From an uncultured Ruminococcus sp. (GTDB lineage Bacteria > Bacillota > Clostridia > Oscillospirales > Acutalibacteraceae), in the NCBI GenBank assembly GCA_900539465.1, contig UQCF01000004.1:1-64000 (forward strand): 64,000 nucleotides of DNA, given 5' to 3'. Shown one piece after another: positions 16,248 to 24,792 of the stretch (positions are counted from its first letter, which is position 1; every line of letters starts with the position of its first letter). The notes beneath the pieces were generated by a model, which did not search any database, had not been told where the DNA came from, and was given only the letters and a program-made list of their open reading frames with translations. A program made the position numbers and the translations under genes.

Positions 16248-17636
16248 ATGAATTATAAATGTGCAGTTATCCTTGCCGCAGGTGAGGGAACAAGAATGAA
16301 GTCTTCAAAACCTAAAGCAATGGCAGAGGTTCTTTTCAAACCCATGATAGATTGGGTGGTTTCCGCGGCGAAAAAAGGCGGAGCGGAAGAGGTTTGCGTT
16401 GTTACGGGCTACAAGAGCGAAATATTAAAAGACCATCTTGACGGCAGCATAGAGACCGTTTTGCAGCAGGAGCGTCTCGGTACGGGTCACGCAGTTATGC
16501 AGGCGCGTGATTTTATAAAGGCGCACACGCCCGGCAACGTCCTCGTTTTAAACGGCGACGCACCTTTGATGGATGCCGACACGATAAGCGGAGCACTCGA
16601 CTTCCACTGTGAAACGGGCAACACCGCAACCGTAATTTCCGCAAAGGTTGCAAATCCTTTCGGCTACGGCAGAATAGAGAGAAACGAAAAAGGCCTTCTC
16701 AAAGCGATTGTAGAAGAAAAAGAAGCAAACGACACCCAAAAACAGATAAACGAAGTTAATTCGGGAGCGTTTTGGTTTGATTCTTCCGCACTCCTCAAGG
16801 CACTCGATATTCTTGCATCTTCTCACGATAAGAGCAAAGAATATTACCTCACCGACGCGATAGAGATTATTCTCTCAAACGGCGGCAAGGCGGCGGCTTA
16901 TGTTTCAAAAACTCCCGATGTTGTCTTGGGTGCAAACGACCGCGCTCAGCTTTATGAGCTTAACGAAATAGCGCGCAAAAGCGTGCTGACAAAAATAATG
17001 AAAAGCGGCGTAAGCATACCCTGCATTGACGGCGTTATGATAGACCCGGAGGCGGAAATCGGCGTTGACACTCAAATTTTGCCGGGCACAATAATAAAGG
17101 GCAAAACCGTTGTCGGCAGCGGCTGTTTGATAGGCCCAAACAGCATTGTTGACAATTCAAAAATAGAAGACGACGTTGAGCTTAACAACACACAGGTTTA
17201 TTCTTCACTTGTAAGGTCGGGCGCACAGATAGGCCCGTTCGTCAGAATAAGACCCGGCTGCGATGTCGGCGCGGATGTAAGAGTCGGCAACTTCGTTGAA
17301 CTTAAAAACGCCAATATCGGCGATGAGACCAAAATTTCTCACCTCACCTATATCGGCGATGCGGATTTCGGCAAAAACATCAATGTCGGCTGCGGCTGTG
17401 CCACTGTCAACTTTAACGGACGCGAAAAGAACCGCACGGTTGTCGGCGACAATGCGTTTATCGGTTGCAGCACCTACCTTGTTGCACCCGTTAAGGTCGG
17501 CGACAATGCCTACACCGCGGCAGGCTCGGTTATAACAGAAGATGTGCCGAAGGATTCACTTGCGCTTGCAAGATCGCGTCAGACAATCAAAAAAGGCTGG
17601 GTAACGTCCAAAAAACCTTATAAATGGCAGAAATAA
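16248..17636 (+). CDS. glmU: Bifunctional GlmU: glucosamine-1-P acetyltransferase / UDP-GlcNAc pyrophosphorylase
   Basis: 462 residues, usual length. The N-terminal nucleotidyltransferase domain carries ILAAGEGTRMKSSKPK. The C-terminal left-handed beta-helix (from about residue 250) has many hexapeptide repeats and the acetyltransferase site region (IRPGCDVGADVRVGNFVELK and HLTYIGDADFG). It makes UDP-N-acetylglucosamine, precursor of peptidoglycan and teichoic acids, in the cytosol. CGGAGG precedes the ATG. It heads a three-gene operon ending in pth; glmU and pth are neighbours in many Firmicutes. Confidence 0.97.
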   Translation: MNYKCAVILAAGEGTRMKSSKPKAMAEVLFKPMIDWVVSAAKKGGAEEVCVVTGYKSEILKDHLDGSIETVLQQERLGTGHAVMQARDFIKAHTPGNVLVLNGDAPLMDADTISGALDFHCETGNTATVISAKVANPFGYGRIERNEKGLLKAIVEEKEANDTQKQINEVNSGAFWFDSSALLKALDILASSHDKSKEYYLTDAIEIILSNGGKAAAYVSKTPDVVLGANDRAQLYELNEIARKSVLTKIMKSGVSIPCIDGVMIDPEAEIGVDTQILPGTIIKGKTVVGSGCLIGPNSIVDNSKIEDDVELNNTQVYSSLVRSGAQIGPFVRIRPGCDVGADVRVGNFVELKNANIGDETKISHLTYIGDADFGKNINVGCGCATVNFNGREKNRTVVGDNAFIGCSTYLVAPVKVGDNAYTAAGSVITEDVPKDSLALARSRQTIKKGWVTSKKPYKWQK

Positions 17637-17649
17637 GGAGAATATAAAC

Positions 17650-18345
17650 ATGAAAAATAAAAATACTTTTATAAAAATAATGAGTTTTCTGATAATTCTT
17701 TCGGTTTTGCTCGGTACATTCGGCTGCTCAAAAGGCAAGGACGGCTCCGGCGGTAAGGACGCGGGAGTTGTTGACTTCGGCGATATGAAAGAAGAAAACG
17801 GAACGGTAATTTATACTCACAGCTACACCGATAAAGAAACCGGTGAAAAGAAAGAGTACACCGAGGTTGTGGACGTTGACAAGGTCAATATTCCGCAGGT
17901 TATCGCAAAGGACGAAAAAATTTCGCAGACAATTAAAGACTCTTTTATAAACTCCGATAAAAAAGAGGACGGCATGACAGATGACGATATAAAAGACATC
18001 ACCGACAAGCCCGAAAATTGGCGCACATTTTATATTGTGAAGTATATTGAGAATAAATCCGACAAACAGCTCGCGTGCAGCTTTATAAAAGCAGAGAACA
18101 ACGGCGAAAACGGAATTTGGGTCAAGAGCGAGCTCGGCGCAGAGTATTCGATAGGCCCCGGCAACGCCATGAATATTGAAATTTACGGTATAGCCGATAT
18201 GTCAAAATACGATTCGGATGAAGCTTTTGAAGAGGCTTTCAAAAAGCTTAAAATAAAGCTTCAGTACACATTTATCGATTCTTCCGAATCCGATATTGAC
18301 GATTGGAGCAGCGTTACAACCTATGCAATGAATATTAACGGCTGA
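17650..18345 (+). CDS. Lipoprotein of unknown function
   Basis: 231 residues. The signal sequence ends in TFGC, with Cys26 as the lipidation site, so the protein should be anchored on the outer face of the membrane. The mature part starts with a Gly/Ser/Lys linker, then an acidic domain with no family I recognise. The end is likely folded as beta strands (NWRTFYIVKYIENKSDKQL). AAGGAGAATAT precedes the start. It lies 13 bases after glmU and 12 before pth, in one operon, but the context gives no clear role. Confidence 0.85.
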   Translation: MKNKNTFIKIMSFLIILSVLLGTFGCSKGKDGSGGKDAGVVDFGDMKEENGTVIYTHSYTDKETGEKKEYTEVVDVDKVNIPQVIAKDEKISQTIKDSFINSDKKEDGMTDDDIKDITDKPENWRTFYIVKYIENKSDKQLACSFIKAENNGENGIWVKSELGAEYSIGPGNAMNIEIYGIADMSKYDSDEAFEEAFKKLKIKLQYTFIDSSESDIDDWSSVTTYAMNING

Positions 18346-18357
18346 TAAAGGAATACT

Positions 18358-18960
18358 ATGTTTTTAAAGAAAAAAGATTTTTCCTACGCCTCGGCGCCCG
18401 AGTTCTTGATTGTGGGCTTGGGCAACCCCGGCGAGAAGTATGAATACACGCGCCATAACGCAGGCTTTTTGACTTTGGACAGGCTCTGCGTTGAGGAAAA
18501 TTTTAAAATAAACAAAATAAAGCACAAGGCTCTTTTGGGCGATGTGAAAATCGGCGGCCACCGTTGTATAGTTATGAAGCCGCAGACTTTTATGAATAAC
18601 AGCGGCGAGGCTGTCAGAGAGGCGGCGGGCTTTTATAAGATACCGCCGCAAAATATAATTGTTGTTTTTGACGATATTTCTCTGCCGTGCGGTAAAATAA
18701 GAATACGCCGCAAAGGCTCTGACGGCGGCCATAACGGAATAAAAAGCATAATATATCATCTTAAAAGCAATGAATTTCCGAGAGTTAAGGTCGGCGTAGG
18801 CGCAAAGCCGCACCCCGATTATGACCTTGCGGACTGGGTGCTTTCAACCTTCAAAAAAGATGAACTTGAGGAATTAAAAAAAGCGGTTTCGGACGCCTGT
18901 GAAGCAATAAGGCTCATAACACAGTCAAAAACAGATGAAGCGATGAATCGCTTTAATTAA
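18358..18960 (+). CDS. pth: Peptidyl-tRNA hydrolase
   Basis: 200 residues. It frees tRNA from peptidyl-tRNA that drops off ribosomes. Family motifs are complete: IVGLGNPGEKYEYTRHNAG with catalytic His33, KPQTFMNNSGEAV, VVFDDISLPCGKIRIR and GSDGGHNGIKSI. The N-terminus is about 14 residues longer than in most orthologues; AAAGGA at normal spacing supports the chosen ATG. It is last in the glmU operon, followed by a strong terminator. Confidence 0.96.
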   Translation: MFLKKKDFSYASAPEFLIVGLGNPGEKYEYTRHNAGFLTLDRLCVEENFKINKIKHKALLGDVKIGGHRCIVMKPQTFMNNSGEAVREAAGFYKIPPQNIIVVFDDISLPCGKIRIRRKGSDGGHNGIKSIIYHLKSNEFPRVKVGVGAKPHPDYDLADWVLSTFKKDELEELKKAVSDACEAIRLITQSKTDEAMNRFN

Positions 18961-18967
18961 AAATCAA

Positions 18968-19013
18968 GCTATAATTCACATCTCGGTTTTAAATATCTGA
19001 TGTGAATTATAGC
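18968..19013 (+). terminator. Terminator of the glmU-pth operon, copy C of the repeated stem
   Basis: GCTATAATTCACATC (18968-18982) pairs perfectly with GATGTGAATTATAGC (18999-19013), followed by T-rich sequence. The stem core is the same as at 3966 and 19837. Confidence 0.85.
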
Positions 19014-19050
19014 ATTGTTTTGTTTTGGCTTTTGTGCCGAATGTGACAGG

Positions 19051-19239
19051 TTACATACCTATGCTGTGGCTTATAGAGTCCATGATGTCACCGGCTGTTT
19101 TAGCGGCTTTGTTTGCCATTTTGCGGTATTTGCGGCTCGATCCCGAGCCCATCATCATGCTGCCGGCAACCGCTGTCGCACCTCCGGCTATCATGCCTAT
19201 ACCAACGCCTTTTATAACGGCTGAAGCTTTTTTCTTCAT
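19051..19239 (-). CDS. Small basic Gly/Met-rich protein (62 aa)
   Basis: The start is the ATG at 19237-19239, preceded by GGGAGGG. The protein begins MKKKASAVIKGVGIGMIAGG, then alternates Gly, Ala, Met and Ser before a basic, amphipathic C-terminus (RKYRKMANKAAKTAGDIMDS). The middle may be a single glycine-zipper membrane helix. No family is recognised. It lies between the convergent pth terminator and the divergent trmL gene. Confidence 0.65.
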   Translation of the reverse strand: MKKKASAVIKGVGIGMIAGGATAVAGSMMMGSGSSRKYRKMANKAAKTAGDIMDSISHSIGM

Positions 19240-19311
19240 GTTTTTCCCTCCCGTTTGTTTTTTATTATTTTGCCCTTTAAACCTCGGCATATCCCGAAAG
19301 GAAGATAAAAA

Positions 19312-19812
19312 ATGTCTACATTAAATATTGTTTTGGTTGAACCCGAAATTCCGCAAAACACAGGCAACATAGCAAGAACCTGTGCCGCAACGGGCGCAAG
19401 GCTGCATATAATCGAGCCGATGGGCTTTAAAATCGACGATAAAAAATTAAAGCGTGCGGGGCTTGATTACTGGCATTTGCTTGATATAACTTATTATAAA
19501 AATCTTGATGATTTTTTTGAAAAAAATAAGGGCAGTTACTATTTCTTTTCGACAAAGGCAAAAAACAGATATTCCGATGTTGACTACCCCGATAATTCCT
19601 ATCTTTTCTTCGGCAAAGAAACAAAGGGCTTGCCGGAGGAGCTTTTGCACGACAATCCCGAAAAATGCGTGCGTATACCAATGATAAACGATTCCTCGGC
19701 AAGGAGTCTCAACCTCTCAAATTCGGTTGCGATAGCGGTTTATGAGGTTTTGCGCCGGTGGGATTTTCCGGAGCTTTTGTGCGAGGGCAAGCTTACAAAA
19801 TACGAATGGTAA
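19312..19812 (+). CDS. trmL: tRNA (cytidine/uridine-34-2'-O)-methyltransferase TrmL
   Basis: 166 residues, normal length. It is a SPOUT-fold methyltransferase that uses SAM to methylate the ribose of the wobble base in leucine tRNAs. Visible motifs are the start NIVLVEPEIPQNTGNIARTC, the middle YLFFGKETKGLPEELL and the end RIPMINDSSARSLNLSNSVA, the last two forming the trefoil knot. AAAGGAAG precedes the ATG. Confidence 0.95.
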   Translation: MSTLNIVLVEPEIPQNTGNIARTCAATGARLHIIEPMGFKIDDKKLKRAGLDYWHLLDITYYKNLDDFFEKNKGSYYFFSTKAKNRYSDVDYPDNSYLFFGKETKGLPEELLHDNPEKCVRIPMINDSSARSLNLSNSVAIAVYEVLRRWDFPELLCEGKLTKYEW

Positions 19813-19836
19813 AATTCGGCACGGACACATTTGCCG

Positions 19837-19890
19837 AAAAGCTATATTCATAAACGGCGTGTATATGCCGAACTATGAATTATAGCTTTT
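19837..19890 (+). terminator. Terminator after trmL, copy D of the repeated stem
   Basis: AAAAGCTATATTCATA (19837-19852) pairs with TATGAATTATAGCTTTT (19874-19890) with one bulged base, and T-rich sequence follows. It is the fourth member of the stem family. Confidence 0.8.
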
Positions 19891-19972
19891 CTTTATTTAT
19901 GCACAAAAAGAGATTCGCAGTGTGGTTTGCACCGCGAATCTGTTGCTTCAATGCCAAAAGCATGAAGGTCTG

Positions 19973-20338
19973 CTATGCCCTATGTCTCGCCTCTTCTTCA
20001 CTGAGAAAAAGAAACGACGTATCCGTGTTAAGAATATCACGGGCGTCTTTGGTGTTCAGCAGGTCAACCGAAATACCCGAGCAATCATAGCGAAAGCCGA
20101 TTACTGTGTATTCCCGTACTATCTTGTTGCATACTGACCACACGCTTTGACCCAATTTATAGGGTAGAGCCACGGAAAAGGGCATAATCGCCGAAGGTCC
20201 GCCGTCTTCGGCTAGGGAACCTTCTCCGTCATCGGATTTGTTTTTGCAGAAACTGTTCATAAACCCCATGTTTGGAATATTTCTCACATAACATCCCAGA
20301 CAGCCTAATTCACCTCCTTTAATTATAGAATAATACAT
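19973..20338 (-). CDS. Hypothetical protein of a phage/mobile-element-like type
   Basis: Up to 121 residues. The second half (KLGQSVWSVCNKIVREYTVIGFRYDCSG... ending SFLFLSEEEARHRA) follows a layout I associate with small proteins of phages and integrative elements: a short beta-barrel-like core and a final FLSxEEA helix. The start is uncertain. The first ATG (20336-20338) has no ribosome site, while a perfect AAAGGAGGTGA sits 18 bases inside the frame with no good start codon at the right distance. No other phage genes are nearby. Confidence 0.6.
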   Translation of the reverse strand: MYYSIIKGGELGCLGCYVRNIPNMGFMNSFCKNKSDDGEGSLAEDGGPSAIMPFSVALPYKLGQSVWSVCNKIVREYTVIGFRYDCSGISVDLLNTKDARDILNTDTSFLFLSEEEARHRA

Positions 20339-20470
20339 TTATACTGTTATTTCGCGCGAATTTTGTAAAATTTTGCGAGCGAGATTAAAAAACGTCAATT
20401 TGTTCATAAAATATGCGTTCAATTTGTAAAAAAGCACTATATAATTACAAGTTATGGGATTAAAGCTGTA

Positions 20471-20499
20471 TTGACTAATTATATGCGGCAGTTTATAAT
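20471..20499 (+). promoter_or_regulatory. Promoter of the glycosyltransferase/mannosidase operon
   Basis: TTGACT (20471-20476), a 17-base spacer and TATAAT (20494-20499), 30 bases before the ATG. Confidence 0.85.
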
Positions 20500-20528
20500 A
20501 TTAAAAATCGGCGTATGGGAGTGAAAAA

Positions 20529-21728
20529 ATGAAAAAAATTCTGATAGTTTCTCATACTATGGAGCTTGGCGGTGCGGAACGCGCACTTTTGGGGCTTCTT
20601 AACAATATAGACACTTCAAAATACAGTGTTGACCTTTTTCTTGAACGTCATTTCGGCGAGCTTTATGATTATATCCCGAAAAATATCAACATTTTAAATG
20701 AAGAAAAGCATTATGCCTGCATGGGCATATCTGCTTTGCAGGTTTTGAAAAATGGCTGTTTCGGCGTAGCTTTCGGCAGGTTTTTGGGTAAAAAGAAAGC
20801 TGCGGATTTTACCGCCGAGGCAGGGCACAAAAACGGTTTTGACGTGTTTATAAATTATTCGCAGAAATATACCTATAAATATATGCCGATGATTTCGGAT
20901 GAGGAATATGACCTTGTCATAAGTTTTTTGACTCCGCATTATTACGCTTTGCATAAAACAAAGGCAAAGAAAAAAGTCGCATGGATACATACAGATTACA
21001 GCGCGGTGGAAATTGACCGAAAATCCGAACTCGAAATGTGGAGCGGCTTTGACCGCATAATATCTATTTCGGACGAAGTGAGCAACAGCTTTTTAAAGGT
21101 TTTCCCCGAGCTTCGGGATAAGCTGACGGTTATAAAAAATATGCACCCGTCGCAGTTTATAAAAGAAAAAGCCGCGGAATTTGACGTGTCGGGCGAAATG
21201 CCGCGCGACGGCAGTATAAGGCTTCTTTCGGTCGGCAGATTTTGCACGGCAAAGAATTTTGACAATTTGCCTTTTATATGCAAATATCTAAGAGAAAAGC
21301 ACGGCTTAAACGTCAAGTGGTACATTATCGGCTACGGTACGGATACCGAGCTTATAAAAGACAGCATAGAAAAATCGGGAATGAAAGAAAATGTCATATT
21401 GCTCGGCAAAAAATCAAACCCGTACCCATATATGAAAGAATGTGATTTTTACATTCAGCCTTCGCGCTTTGAGGGCAACGCCGTCACGGTGAATGAGGCG
21501 CTGATTCTTTCAAAACCGGTTGCAATAACAAATTATTCGACTGCAAAAAGCCAAATAAAAAACGGATATGACGGCGTTATAGTTCCGCTTGAAAATGAAA
21601 AATGCGCGGACGGAATTGCCGAATTTATAAAAAATGCGGACTTGCAGAGAGAGATAGCCGAAAACATAAAAAATGAGGACTACTCTTTCAAAAAAGAAAT
21701 TGAAAAAATCTATGAATTGATAGGATGA
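20529..21728 (+). CDS. GT-B glycosyltransferase (GT4-type)
   Basis: 399 residues. The N-terminus KILIVSHTMELGGAERALLG is the acceptor-side start of GT4 enzymes. The C-terminal half has LLSVGRFCTAKNFDNLPFI, then VILLGKKSNPYPYMKECDF and the E-x7-E region (SRFEGNAVTVNEALILSKP), which binds the nucleotide sugar. There is no signal or membrane segment; it acts on the inner side of the membrane. Sugar donor and acceptor are unknown. The neighbouring GH38 mannosidase suggests mannose-containing glycans, but that is inference. Confidence 0.92.
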   Translation: MKKILIVSHTMELGGAERALLGLLNNIDTSKYSVDLFLERHFGELYDYIPKNINILNEEKHYACMGISALQVLKNGCFGVAFGRFLGKKKAADFTAEAGHKNGFDVFINYSQKYTYKYMPMISDEEYDLVISFLTPHYYALHKTKAKKKVAWIHTDYSAVEIDRKSELEMWSGFDRIISISDEVSNSFLKVFPELRDKLTVIKNMHPSQFIKEKAAEFDVSGEMPRDGSIRLLSVGRFCTAKNFDNLPFICKYLREKHGLNVKWYIIGYGTDTELIKDSIEKSGMKENVILLGKKSNPYPYMKECDFYIQPSRFEGNAVTVNEALILSKPVAITNYSTAKSQIKNGYDGVIVPLENEKCADGIAEFIKNADLQREIAENIKNEDYSFKKEIEKIYELIG

Positions 21729-21737
21729 TATTTTGCC

Positions 21738-24700
21738 ATGATGAATGATCGCACAGTTCAAAAGATAGAAACTATGCTTTTGAATATTAAAAAGCAAATT
21801 ACGCCGGTTAGAATAAAAATTACCGATATAAAAACCATGGAGTGCGGCTATAAAACGGATAACACCGTTCCCGAAGTGACCGAAGAATGGAGAAGCTTCG
21901 GTGAGTATGACCGCTGGGGAATGAATCCGGAGGAGCACCGCTGGTTTTATACAAAGCTCAGAATACCCGATGAGCTTGTCGGCTCGGACGCGGAGCTTTA
22001 TATAGCCTCAACACCCGAGGACGATAGCGATTGGGACCCTCAGTATATGGCTTATGTTGACGGAAAATTTGTGCGCGGCATGGACTCGAATCACCGCTAT
22101 TTGAAGATTGACAGCACAAAAAAAGAGCAGGATATACACGTTTATGCTTATTCGGCGCCGTTTGGCGAAAAGTCTGAGTTTTACTGTGAGCTTTGCGTTT
22201 TTGAGCGCGAGACCGAAAAGCTTTATTACAACATCGCAGCTCCGTTTGACGCTCTGCCTGTACTCGATAAGCTCTCAAACGAATATGTCACAACGGTAAA
22301 TCATCTTTATGCCGCGATAAATATGCTTGATTGGCGCGCCCCCGGCTCCGAGGGATTTTTGAGAAGCGTCAAGAAGGCAAATGAATATCTTGAAACGGAG
22401 TTTTACGGCAAGTGCTGCAAGGATAACGGCAAGGTCGTTTCGTGCATAGGTCATACACATATTGATGTTGCGTGGCGCTGGACTTACCGTCAATCCAAGG
22501 AAAAGGTGCAGCGCACATTTTCATCTGTTGTTGAGATGATGAAAAAATACCCGGAGTATAAATTTATGTCATCTCAGCCGCAGCTTTTTGAGTTTTTAAA
22601 AGAGGAATCCCCCGAGACTTATGCCGAGGTCAAAAAGCTTGTGGAGCAGGGCAGGTTTGAGGTCGAGGGCGGTATGTGGCTTGAAGCGGACTGCAACCTC
22701 ATAAGCGGCGAGAGCTTTGTTCGCCAGTTTATGTTCGGCAAAAGATTTTTCAAAGATGAGTTCGGCAAAGAAAATCATATTCTTTGGCTGCCCGATGTTT
22801 TCGGCTACAGCGCGGCAATGCCGCAGATACTTAAAAAGTGCGGTATCGATACATTCGTGACATCAAAAATTTCTTGGAACGAATTTAACCGTATGCCGTA
22901 CGACAATTTTAACTGGTACGGCATAGACGGCTCAAAGGTGTTCACCGCATTTTTAACGGCACAGGATCTGCTCCGTCAGCCTAAAAATTTTGCGGATAAT
23001 CACCATATAGTAACTGTTTATACCTCCGGGCTTAATCCGTCCTATGCAAAAGGCTCTTATGTGCGTTATGAGCCTAAAGAGCTTAACAGCAACACGATAA
23101 TAACTTTCGGTCACGGAGACGGCGGCGGCGGACCCGAGGACGCTCAGCTTGAATACCACGAAAGAATGAAAAAAGGGCTTCCCGGTATTCCGCGCACAAA
23201 AATCGAGTTTGCAGGCGATTATCTTGACAGAATACGCACAAAGCTTGAGGATGACCCGAGGCTGCCGAAATGGGTGGGCGAGCTTTATCTTGAGTTCCAC
23301 AGAGGTACATATACCTCCATTGCAAAAAATAAAAAGAATAACAGAAAAAGCGAGTTCCTTTATGAGAATGCAGAGCTTCTCTCTTGCATGGCAAAGCTTT
23401 TGACGGGTCATGAGTACGAGCAGAAAAAGCTAAACGAGGGCTGGAAGATAATTCTTCTCAACCAGTTCCATGATATTATACCCGGCTCTTCAATTAAGCC
23501 CGTTTATGACAAGAGCGATGAAGATTATGCCGTTGTTTTTGAAAAAGGCGGCAGCGTGCTAAAATCCGCAAAGAAAGCGATAACCGACAACATCGGCACA
23601 GACGGCGGCGTGCTTGTATTCAACCCCAACTCATTCGTGGGCTTCGGTGCGGTGGAGGTTGACGGAGAAGCCGTGTATGCCGAGAATATTCCGCCCAAGG
23701 GCTACAAGGTTATTAAACCCGAAAAGGTCAAGGCAGATTATACTTTTAAAGATAAGACTCTCGAGACAAAATATTATACCGTCGAATTTGCCGATGATTA
23801 TTCTATAAAGAGACTTTATGACAAGCTCAACCGCCGCGAGGTTTTAAGAGACGGCGGCAGGGCAAATGTTATTGAAGCTTATGAGGATTATCCTTATCAG
23901 TATGACGCCTGGGAGCTTTCAAATTACTATGAGGATAAAATGTATGAGATAAACTCTGTTGAGGGCACAGAGACCTTTGACGAGGGTGAAAGATTCGGAA
24001 TTATCGTAAAAAGAAAATTTCTTGACTCCGACTTCAGCCAAAAGATATGCTTCTATGAGCATAGCCCGAGGATAGATTTTGTCACCCTTGCCGATTGGAA
24101 GCAGGAGCATTATATGGTAAAAGCGGCTTTTGACATTGATGTGAACACCGACAAAGCAACATATGATATTCAGTTCGGCACAATTCAGCGCAATACCCAC
24201 AGAAACACATCATGGGACGCGGCAAAATTTGAGGTCTGCGCCCACAAGTTTATGGATATGGGCGACTACGGCTACGGAGTGAGCCTTATGAACGACTGCA
24301 AATACGGTCACAACGTCAAGGACGGCACAATGAAGCTCTCTCTTTTTAAATGTGCAACCGAGCCTAACCCGGATGCCGATAAGGGATTGCATTCGTTTAC
24401 CTACTCTCTTTATCCCCATGCGGGGGATTACAGGCAGGCGGGTACGATAAAGCTTGCGTATGATTTGAATATTCCCATGACCGCTCAAAAAATCGGAAGG
24501 CAAAGCGGTCCTTTGCCCGAAGAATATTCATTTGTAAAATGCAGTGCCGACAATTTTATAATAGAAACCGTCAAAAAAGCAGAGGACAGCGGCTCTGTGA
24601 TAGTCAGAGGCTATGAATGCTTTAACAAGCACACAGATGTAACTCTTGATTTCGGCTTTGATATAAAGAGTGCAAAAATCTGTGACCTTATGGAGAATGA

Positions 24701-24782
24701 AACGGACGTGCCCGAGGTTTGCGGAAACAAAGTCAGCTTCAAGGCAAAGCCGTTTGAAATAATCACTCTTAAAATCAACTGA
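21738..24782 (+). CDS. Alpha-mannosidase, glycoside hydrolase family 38
   Basis: 1014 residues, full length, with no signal peptide, so it is cytosolic. The N-terminal catalytic domain has the zinc site HTHIDVAWRW (H239, H241, D243) and the likely nucleophile Asp353 in WLPDVFGYSAAMPQIL. GHGDGGGGP follows near residue 455. The C-terminal beta-sandwich domains typical of GH38 follow from about residue 650. It should cleave alpha-mannose from imported oligosaccharides. It starts 9 bases after the glycosyltransferase and probably shares its transcript. The second ATG, one codon on, is equally possible as start. Confidence 0.94.
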   Translation: MMNDRTVQKIETMLLNIKKQITPVRIKITDIKTMECGYKTDNTVPEVTEEWRSFGEYDRWGMNPEEHRWFYTKLRIPDELVGSDAELYIASTPEDDSDWDPQYMAYVDGKFVRGMDSNHRYLKIDSTKKEQDIHVYAYSAPFGEKSEFYCELCVFERETEKLYYNIAAPFDALPVLDKLSNEYVTTVNHLYAAINMLDWRAPGSEGFLRSVKKANEYLETEFYGKCCKDNGKVVSCIGHTHIDVAWRWTYRQSKEKVQRTFSSVVEMMKKYPEYKFMSSQPQLFEFLKEESPETYAEVKKLVEQGRFEVEGGMWLEADCNLISGESFVRQFMFGKRFFKDEFGKENHILWLPDVFGYSAAMPQILKKCGIDTFVTSKISWNEFNRMPYDNFNWYGIDGSKVFTAFLTAQDLLRQPKNFADNHHIVTVYTSGLNPSYAKGSYVRYEPKELNSNTIITFGHGDGGGGPEDAQLEYHERMKKGLPGIPRTKIEFAGDYLDRIRTKLEDDPRLPKWVGELYLEFHRGTYTSIAKNKKNNRKSEFLYENAELLSCMAKLLTGHEYEQKKLNEGWKIILLNQFHDIIPGSSIKPVYDKSDEDYAVVFEKGGSVLKSAKKAITDNIGTDGGVLVFNPNSFVGFGAVEVDGEAVYAENIPPKGYKVIKPEKVKADYTFKDKTLETKYYTVEFADDYSIKRLYDKLNRREVLRDGGRANVIEAYEDYPYQYDAWELSNYYEDKMYEINSVEGTETFDEGERFGIIVKRKFLDSDFSQKICFYEHSPRIDFVTLADWKQEHYMVKAAFDIDVNTDKATYDIQFGTIQRNTHRNTSWDAAKFEVCAHKFMDMGDYGYGVSLMNDCKYGHNVKDGTMKLSLFKCATEPNPDADKGLHSFTYSLYPHAGDYRQAGTIKLAYDLNIPMTAQKIGRQSGPLPEEYSFVKCSADNFIIETVKKAEDSGSVIVRGYECFNKHTDVTLDFGFDIKSAKICDLMENETDVPEVCGNKVSFKAKPFEIITLKIN

Positions 24783-24792
24783 GTTTTGAGAG

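Noticed and set aside
19973..20338. Evidence for a prophage
   Set aside because: A single phage-like small gene with no integrase, structural genes or attachment repeats around it.
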